64,000 nt of DNA from positions 305,001-369,000 of the forward strand of contig JAYKKM010000310.1 in the NCBI GenBank assembly GCA_035772405.1. Direction: 5' to 3'. This document shows positions 56,951 through 64,000 of this stretch, piece by piece. A program made the translations under genes and the position numbers. The notes under the pieces were generated by a model, which made no database searches, was not told the origin of the DNA, and saw only the letters and a list, made by a program, of their open reading frames with translations. The stretch comes from Chrysogorgia sp. JL179-B06 (lineage: Eukaryota; Cnidaria; Anthozoa; Scleralcyonacea; Chrysogorgiidae). The first letter of the stretch is position 1, and each line of letters begins with the position of its first letter.

Positions 56951-57216
56951 TGGGCAATTCCATGTTTAAATGCACTTGATGTGAATTTTTCAAGTTGCAC
57001 CATAGTCCCCAGGGACTAATAAATTTACATCCTTGATGTTTGAATTTTTAAGAAATATATATTTTGCATGGAGTTTTATTCAATAATATGATTTTTATGA
57101 CATATTCTACCAAGCACTTGTAAAAGTAAATTCAGGGGTGAAACTAATCAAACTTTAGTCTTTAAAATAATAGTTTTCAAAGTCATTTTGACAGATCGTT
57201 ATTGTCAAATTTCAGA

Positions 57217-57364
57217 TGTAATGTCCGTTACAAAAATCACAATTTTTCAACGTTGTATCAAAAGAGTAGCTAGCACCCTAATTTTATATTGATTTTATTG
57301 TTCTCCCTTGATTTTCATATATTTTTTATGTAACGGACATTACGTAACGGACGTCAGACATTAC
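57217..57364. promoter_or_regulatory. Left subterminal repeats of TGTCCGTTACA
   Basis: GTAATGTCCGTTACA at 57218 and its complement in TGTAACGGACATTACGTAAC at 57330, followed by two partial copies (AACGGACGT, AGACATTAC). Candidate transposase-binding sites. Confidence 0.55.
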
Positions 57365-57503
57365 TTCATTTTGTGAACCATGTGATCTTTAGGACTCAAA
57401 TTTGAAAATTAATTACACTGTGTACACAGCCAAAAAGCCCAACAACATGTGTTCTTAGTTTGTTCTTAGTAAAATAATATAGTTATACAGTCAGGAAACA
57501 GAA

Positions 57504-59645
57504 ATGGGGAAACCAAAATCTCCCAGAACTCGTATGAGAGAATACAGATTGAGAGTTAAGCAGAATAAAGATAAAGATGAAGCAAATCTTGAGAAAGACA
57601 AGTACAGAAAACAAGCTGCAAGATCAAAAGAACAGCAAAGTAGGATTAAGGCTGAGGTGAAGACACACAGAGATAAGCTGAACAGGGAAAGAGTGTCAAA
57701 GTTTCGTGCAAAAAAGAAACTAAACTTTGAAGAGAAACAACCATCAGTTTATGCCTCAAAAAGGTCTCTGGGAAAAGCAGTTAGTCGAGCCTCAAGATCC
57801 CTGCCTTTAAGTCCTAGAAAGAAGAAAGTGGTTGTCAGTAAGCTGGCAGAAAGAGTAGGACTTATCAGGTCAACAATAAAATCCAAAAATGTGATAAGTA
57901 ATGAAGTGAGAGCAAAAGTTGAAGCATTTTATTCCCGTGACGACATATCAAGGCAAGCCCCTGGAAAGAAAGATTATATAACCATATGGAAGGAAGCTGG
58001 TAAAATCAAGCTTCAGAAAAGGCATCTGTTAGTCACCATCAAAGAAACCCACTCATTATTTATGGTCGATTACCCAGATGTTAATATAGGGAAGTCAAAA
58101 TTTGCACAGCTGAAGCCAGCAAATGTTCTTCACCGGTCCGAAACTCCAAAAGATGCATGTCTGTGCATGTACCATGAGAACATTATTCTCTTCTGTGATG
58201 CGCTGTACAAGGCTATTCCCAGTTTCCCTGCATACTCCAGCAGTTTTGTATCCAACATGGTTTGTTCACAAGATTCAGAGAGATGCATGATGGGCAATTG
58301 TGATGAATGTTCCAGTCACAAAGCTGAATCCTGGCTTTATAGCTTGGTGGAGCCAGATATAAATGGCAAATAAATTTGTTGGTGTGAGTGGGTAAGAGAA
58401 GAGCAAAATGGGATGGTCCATGGTAGAATAAATGCAAACTAGGTGGCTGATGATGGCAAGATTTCATCCAAGAAAATGATGAAGAAAAGTTGTAGAGCTG
58501 GATCTGTTGTTGAAGCAATTGAAAGTTTGATTGAGAAGATGCCTACATTCCTTGGTCATGTTTTTATCAAGAGAGAACAAAGTAACTACTTTCAAACCAA
58601 ACTTTTAAGCATTCCCAGGGACAGTGCAGTCATTCAGATAGATTTTAGTGAAAACTATTCTCTACAGCAGCAAGGAGAGATCCAATCAGCATATTGGAGC
58701 CAGAAGCAGTTGACACTTTTCACGGTTTGTGTATGGATGCACCAAAGCAAAAAAAGCATTGTATTTGTCAGTGATGACCTGGATCACGATAAGACCTCAG
58801 TTTTAGTGTTCATCCATAAATTGGTCGAATTGACTGCCAAGGAAGTCATTAAGAAAGTTAATATATTTTCAGGTGGGCCATCCTCACAATTCAAGAATCA
58901 GTATGTGTTCAATTTCCTTCCAGTGTTGCTTGAACTGCACCACCTTGACTCATTTAACTGGAACTTTTTTGCTACATCTCATGGCAAAGGAGCAGTTGAT
59001 GGGATAGGTGGTACAGTGAAAAGAAATGTCTGGATGGAAACCTTGAGCAGGAATGTGGTTGTCGACACATTGGATGATTTTTGCACAGTGGCACATCTGC
59101 ACATCCAAGTCATCCCAGTACAAGCTGAAGACATCAAAGCATGTGGAAGAAAGATGGATCTTGAAAAATGTTTTGCTTCCTCAACACCAATCCATGGCAT
59201 TAAGAAAATGCACTTTGTTACAGTTCTGGAGGATGGCACAATTCGTTGCAAGGAATACACCGTCAAACAAGACCAAGAAAATGATGGTGTCCCTCAGGAA
59301 CTGTCTGAAATCGAGGATGGTGATAATTCTGATTGACGATCGCTGTAAGAAACTTGTTTCCCCAACTGCAACAGTTCCAGTTATGTTTATGCAGAATATT
59401 TTGTTATATGCAGGTATAAAGAAGAGTTATTCCCAGGGCAGGTGACAGTTGTCCATCCTGAAGGAAAAGGTGCCAGAATCAAGGTTTTTGAGAAGTGTGC
59501 TGGTGGATGGAGATGGCCGGAGCAAGCAGATGAAATTGATTATGTGCAAGAAGACATATTAGAAAAGATCAAGTTTCCACAGCCTATTAACAACCGTGGC
59601 ACATACAGGATTGTGGAGTTGGAGAAAATATGGGGAATTAATTGA
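57504..59645 (+). pseudogene. Transposase-like gene of the 3.4-kb element, broken
   Basis: Residues 1-100 (from ATG 57504) are basic with YR.R.K.NKDK-type repeats (MREYRLRVKQNKDKDEANLE), probably DNA binding. A middle part has CLCMYHENI and C..C pairs (CSQDSERCMMGNCDEC). After two in-frame stops (TAA 58371, TAG 58440) the same frame resumes: AVIQIDFSENYSLQQQGEIQ (candidate first Asp), NIFSGGPSSQFKNQY, then FFATSHGKGAVDGIGGTVKR (candidate third acid). I recall relatives with Asp in the SGGPSSQFKN box, so a catalytic residue may be lost. The main frame ends at 59336; a chromo/SH3-like tail (FPGQVTVVHPEGKGARIKVF and GGWRWPEQADEIDY) lies at 59415-59645 in another frame after an AG acceptor. No named family is claimed. 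Confidence 0.6.
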
Positions 59646-59963
59646 TTGCAGTATACTCTACAGTCTACATATTATGAAACACTTGCAAATGCAATCATAC
59701 ACAATCATGTATTGTAAGTTTAGCATCTACATGTAAATAATTTATTTTTTTTAAATTCTTGTTTAACATTTTAAAACATTTTTACAACATTTACTCAACT
59801 GGGCATGTGCAACAATATATTATTAATGTTTTTACATCATTTACAGTATTGTACTTACATCCTTTTTTGAAAAAGCTTTAATTAAGCTGTTTATTTGTGT
59901 AATAAATGCACTTGTGTAACTTTCTGATCAAGTACCAATAAGTAAGAAACATCAGACAAACGT

Positions 59964-60351
59964 GTAATGTCCGTTACACATAAATTTATAATTTATTCTA
60001 CAAATAATTAAACATTTATCCTATAGGTACAGATATATTTAAAGTATGTATGTATAGATTTACACTTCATGTGTTTTGTTGTGATAATCATTGTAATTGA
60101 GAAGATAATTTTGTTTGAAAAAGAGTCAAAATAGGCATGTCTTTTCTGGAGTAATGTCCGTTACACAATTGCATTTGTTGATATTCGACATTGGGCGAAA
60201 TATTTTTTTAAATTATTCAGTTGTACATCACCTTTTGTTATTCAATTATTGAAATCTGCAATTCCCAATGTTATAACAAAATGACAGTGAAAGTGGAAAA
60301 CATATATTAACTTATTTCCCAACATTTGCCAAACCGTGCAATGTCCGTTAC
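59964..60351. promoter_or_regulatory. Right subterminal repeats of TGTCCGTTACA
   Basis: TAATGTCCGTTACA occurs at about 59967 and 60154, and CAATGTCCGTTACA at 60339 directly against the right TIR. All are in the same orientation. Confidence 0.6.
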
Positions 60352-60363
60352 ATGGAATTGCCC

Positions 60364-60680
60364 TGCTAGATTTTCTTATTTGTTATTTTAATAATTAGGA
60401 TTATATATATAATTTTTATTGTTTTATTTAACATGCAAGAGCATCAAGTCATTTGTATTTTGTTAGATTTTTTTATTTGTACATAGACAGTTGCTCAGAA
60501 GAATCATTTATCATAGTTTTAATGGAAGTGATGGTATGACTTTTGCTCCTTGGTTTATTTTGCCACCCAATTTTTGTACTGTTTTGGACAAACCACTTTG
60601 TATCTCTTCTCCCCTCGACAATAGCCATTTTGCACCATTGCTTGCCTTTCTATTCACACAGAATTTAGTTTAGTTTAATT
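60364..60680 (+). repeat. Right flank of the transposon, rest of the dispersed repeat
   Basis: TAATTAGGATTATATATA, ATTGTTTTATTTAACAT and TTGTACATAGACAGTTG match the reverse complement of 63468-63545. 60544-60578 repeats GCTCCTTGGTTTATTTTGCC, also found at 56888. Confidence 0.65.
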
Positions 60681-62795
60681 AAATTCGTCGCAAAACATTA
60701 CAACACTATAAATAAATCTACAAACATACTAACACATACATGGTTATGGTTGCGACAGGGGAAAAAACAGGATAATTCCCAATTGACATTTACCCCTTTA
60801 ACATTAGTAAATATAAAAATCTCGATATAAAGGACGCTACAAGACACGTACACTCATACATATAATACATCAATATTAAGGAGGTTCATAGGATGTTAAA
60901 TTTTCCTTGTAGTTTTTTGTCATTTGATTTCTAAATTGACTTAGTAAATGTATACGTTTTAAGCTAGATGGTAATTTATTCCATAGTTCAATGGATCTTG
61001 GAAAACATGATTTCCGATAGTAGTTTTGATTGTGAATTGATAGTGAACGGTAGTTGGTAATGTCAAACGCACGCGTAGTTATTCTTCGGATCTCGACAGG
61101 TGTAAGAAATTTACTGAAGTCAACATCAAGTTGGCCAATTCTATACTTGAACAAGAGAATCAGATCACTGATCTCTCTTCTAAATTCCAGGGGAAGCATA
61201 TCAAGTGTTTCCAATCTACTCTTGTAAGTGATATCATGGCTCGGGTAATTCAAGATAAATTTAGTTGCACGCCTCTGAACATTTTCAATGAGGTGGCGAT
61301 GTTTGACTGTATAAGGAGACCAGATATTTGAGGCGTATTCAAGTATGGGTCTTACTAATGAAATGTACAGCAACTTACGTATCCTTGTGTCAATGATGTC
61401 ACGTCCACAGACGCGCTTAACCAAGCCGAGGATTTTATTTGCTTTCGCACACATTTTCTCAATGTGCAACTCCCAAGACAAATTATTTGATACCGTTATT
61501 CCAAGATCTGTGATGTCTGTAACACACACCAACTGATGATCTTCCAGCTGATAATTGTAAGCGGAATTAGATGGTGACCGCTTCCTTGACATTCGAAGAA
61601 TTTTACATTTTGAAGAATTAAATGGCATGTTATGATCTTTGCTCCATTTATTTAAGCAGTGAAGATCAGCTTGTAGTTCGTGTCGAGAATTGATAGACGT
61701 AATAGGCCGGTAAAGCTTTGAGTCATCTGCGAATAATGCAAGGTTTGACTTACTAGTTAAGTAGTTTGGCATATCATTAACATAGATCACAAATAACAGA
61801 GGCCCCAGGATGGATCCTTGAGGTACCCCTGATGTCACTGGTAGCCAATCGCTGAAAGCACCATCCAGCACTACACGTTGCGACCTGTCGCTAAGATAAC
61901 TGTGGAACCATTCTAAAAGTTGACCATCAATTCCATAGCATTTTAGTTTATCGAGCAACAAGCGATGGGGAACCCGATCAAACGCTTTAGATAAATCCAA
62001 GTGGATGACATCGACTTCTTGACCACCAGCTAGAGTGTCCAAAATACTATGGTAAACCAACAAAAGTTGTGTTACCGTTGATCTGCCTTTTATGAATCCA
62101 TGTTGAAAGTTATAGATGTTAGGAGAAAGCACGGGAAGACAATGATTGAACACACATCGTTCCAAGATTTTTGATACAATACATAATAGAGATATAGGGC
62201 GATAGTTCTTGGCCAAATATTGTTCATCCCCCTTAAATACAGGAGAAATGTTGGCTCTTTTCCATATCATGGGTACATGGCCCAGAGATAGCGACATATT
62301 AAATACTCGACAAAGTGATGGAGCAATTGCTTCGGCGGTGTTTTTTAAAAGTATTCCTGGAATATTGTCAGGGCCACTCGACTTTGTTGGATTTATATTG
62401 TTTAGTTCACTAATAACTTCAGAAACCGTGATCTCAACATTAGAAAGTATATTATACGAATCTAAGGCAGAGTTGTCATTGGAAAAGTTGTCCCATACAT
62501 CCGTCTCAGCAGAACTAAACACTGAGTGAAAAAACTTATTCAATAAATCTGCTTTCGCTGTGTAATCAGTAACAAAATCGTTCCCGTCACGAAGAAAATT
62601 AGGCATTACATTGACTCTTGTTTTAGATTTTACAAAAGACCAAAAGCGTTTCGGGTTTTCTGCCAAAGATTCATCAATTTTAAGTGCATAATCAGTTCTC
62701 TTTTGCATAATAAGCTGTTTGACAGAACATCTCAGATCTTTAAATTTCTGCCAACAAGAATTACTGTGATCCGAATGGTTAGCTGTGTGCAAGCT
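60680..62795 (-). mobile_element. CR1/Jockey-like LINE, 5' truncated, 638-codon open ORF
   Basis: The ORF runs 62792-60876. In order: a linker (ENPKRFWSFVKSKTR), fingers (SSGPDNIPGILLKN; NYRPISLLCIVSKILE), palm (VDVIHLDLSKAFDRVPH; SGVPQGSILGPLLFVIYVND; LALFADDSKLYR with the catalytic Asp pair), thumb (DLGITVSNNLSW; LVRPILEYASNIWSP; NVQRRATKFI) and the terminal SIELWNKLPSSLKR block. No stops or frameshifts are seen. The AP-endonuclease domain and ORF1 are missing because the 5' end is cut near 62795, as usual for incomplete reverse transcription. 60680-60875 is the 3' UTR. It could make an RT protein but could not retrotranspose by itself. Confidence 0.9.
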
Positions 62796-62923
62796 ACCAT
62801 TTCAGTATAACAGAAATGCTCCTGCTTTCCCTTTGGATTATACTTTATCACAGCAGAATGATACTGCTGTAACTCATGAAGAATGGTATAGTTGGTCACA
62901 CAGCTAGCCATTCTGGATCACAA
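62763..62923. repeat. Foldback repeat overlapping the LINE 5' end
   Basis: GTGATCCGAATGGTTAGCTG at 62766 pairs with CAGCTAGCCATTCTGGATCA at 62901. The left arm encodes the first codons of the LINE ORF, so the LINE is truncated at, or was inserted into, this foldback. Confidence 0.55.
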
Positions 62924-63330
62924 TAATTATAATGTGAAAAGAAAGCAGGCAGTCGTGTAAAATGGCTCTCGTCGTGGAGAATAAGATGGAGAGTAGTTTA
63001 TCCAAAACAGTACAAAAATTATAATACCACTTATTTGCCCTAAATATGCAATAACTGTTCAAGGCACCTCACAATCATAATACTTATTATTTATTTAAAA
63101 TAATTCGTGATCGCTGATGGCTAACAGCCAACGGTGAAATCGTCATATCAACTCATTGCCCACCAAATATGGAGTTGTGACATCATGGTGCAATATGACA
63201 AAAGATTATTGCACAATTGACGTCACCTGGTGCAATATGTTATTATTGTTTATATTCGACAGTTGTTATTCACTTTAATCAAGTTGATAAAGTTAATCTT
63301 TTAAATAAATAAAACAATTATTGGATTCGG
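62924..63330. other. No gene seen
   Basis: TGGTGCAATATG is repeated at 63186 and 63229; nothing else stands out. Confidence 0.4.
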
Positions 63331-63336
63331 TTTTCA

Positions 63337-63421
63337 CATGATATGAAGAATTATCAAGGCCTCAGTTTGTCTTATCGGCAGATAACACAAACTTCGGCCT
63401 TGATAATTCTTCGTATCATGC
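63337..63421. repeat. 85-bp near-perfect hairpin
   Basis: CATGATATGAAGAATTATCA is complementary to TGATAATTCTTCGTATCATG, and the pairing continues inward to a loop of a few bases around 63378. Confidence 0.8.
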
Positions 63422-63467
63422 TCAACCTCATTCAATAATTGAGAAATATTAAATAATAGCCATTAAC

Positions 63468-63664
63468 AACTGTCTATGTACAAATGTATGTTAAATAAAA
63501 CAATGTTAAATAAAACAATAAAAAATATATAACCCTAATTACTAAAACAACAGGAATATACCAAGGTTGACTGAAAGCTTACAAAAATTGGAAAATAGAG
63601 AAAGACCAAGCAAGGACAAAACTTTGATTATCAATCAGCCTGTAAATAATCCAAATGGCAAATG
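63468..63664 (-). repeat. Dispersed repeat copy lacking the 3.4-kb transposon
   Basis: The reverse complement matches 56797-56950 and then 60378-60492 almost without interruption; about 15 bp at the junction is not shared. Confidence 0.75.
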
Positions 63665-64000
63665 GTAAGTAAGTAAGTAAAACTTTATTTAAGCACGCTA
63701 ACCTCATTCAGCTGAACGCTGGTTTCCAAGAGGGGCGTGGAACTTTACAAAATTACAAGAATACCACAATTAATTACAATAAATATCTAAACTAACAAAA
63801 TACAATAAAATGTACAATAACAAATATGTACAATCTAAGGTAAAAATCAAAATATAATCAAAATATAAGCAGGTGAGATCAGTTAAGCCACAGACATCAT
63901 GACCGACCAGTTGAAGAAATGATACTATTAAAAGAATGCAATGAATCTTTATTTCTCGGTTGAGAGGCTGTTCCACAAATGCGCCCCTCTGTAACTCAGA
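63664..64000 (-). mobile_element. LINE 3' end running off the window
   Basis: On the minus strand, a short frame (GAFVEQPLNREIKIHCILL) leads to a 3' UTR that ends in AAATAAAGTTTTACTTAC with a (TTAC)n tract at 63665-63681. The rest of the element lies beyond 64000. Confidence 0.6.

Larger units (their letters stand above)
56951..60363 (+). mobile_element. 3.4-kb DNA transposon with 13-bp TIRs
   Basis: GGGCAATTCCATG at 56951-56963 is repeated perfectly inverted at 60351-60363. TGCT precedes the left end (56947-56950) and follows the right end (60364-60367), a 4-bp target duplication. Inside is one transposase-like gene (57504-59645, broken) and clusters of TAATGTCCGTTACA near both ends. A 4-bp duplication would suit the Sola superfamily, among others; assignment is tentative. 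The repeat into which it inserted exists without it at 63.5 kb. Confidence 0.8.

Overview
The window is AT-rich metazoan genomic DNA. It has no bacterial-style operons. Coding signal comes in short exons with GT..AG junctions and in decayed transposon ORFs, and repeats fill most of the space. The mix of reverse-transcriptase remnants, a P-element/THAP-type transposase, BEL/Pao and Penelope-like fragments and many TA- and TTAA-flanked foldback elements suggests an invertebrate, most likely a cnidarian such as a coral or anemone. That assignment is inference from recalled family distributions; no single gene here proves it.

Layout. 0-9 kb: a coding remnant split by a hAT-like MITE, a LINE remnant with a small internal inversion, foldback elements, and a multi-exon gene with a C2H2 finger and a ubiquitin-protease-like His box. 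9-17 kb: a degenerate gene behind inverted CCAAT boxes, a P-element/THAP9-like pseudogene, and a 1.5-kb TA-flanked non-autonomous element sitting inside another coding remnant. 19-22 kb: a Myb/SANT-like exon, a LINE 3' end and a lysine-rich ORF.

22.7-27.0 kb is the most remarkable part. A 4.29-kb unit is bounded by two identical 194-bp direct repeats, each a foldback MITE with inverted ends, and TA dinucleotides are present only at the outer boundary. Inside are an intact Tc1-like DD34E transposase, a convergent CRESS-type Rep (HUH endonuclease plus SF3 helicase, broken by two frame changes), and between their 3' ends a loopless palindrome carrying about twelve GTAACGTG-type repeats. This looks like a eukaryotic composite transposon that combines cut-and-paste and rolling-circle genes. 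The working model (inference) is that the transposase moves the unit through its TA-flanked ends while Rep replicates an excised form from the palindrome.

28-45 kb: three more LINE remnants, a tyrosine-recombinase-like fragment, a P-loop ATPase-like exon, a GIY-YIG/Penelope-like fragment and a 1.25-kb inverted duplication. 44.8-50.1 kb: a minus-strand split gene with coiled-coil exons and a kinase C-lobe exon. 51-56 kb: an inverted pair of tRNA-derived SINE heads, two related TIR elements built from 60-bp hairpins, telomere-like repeats, CCTATAGG-rich elements and a BEL/Pao scrap. 57-60.4 kb: a 3.4-kb DNA transposon with 13-bp TIRs, a 4-bp duplication and clustered subterminal repeats around a broken transposase, with a near-empty paralogous site at 63.5 kb. 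The window ends in a 638-codon open LINE reverse transcriptase and another LINE tail.

Only the Tc1-like transposase and the reverse transcriptase at 60.9-62.8 kb are long uninterrupted ORFs. Almost everything else is partial or broken.
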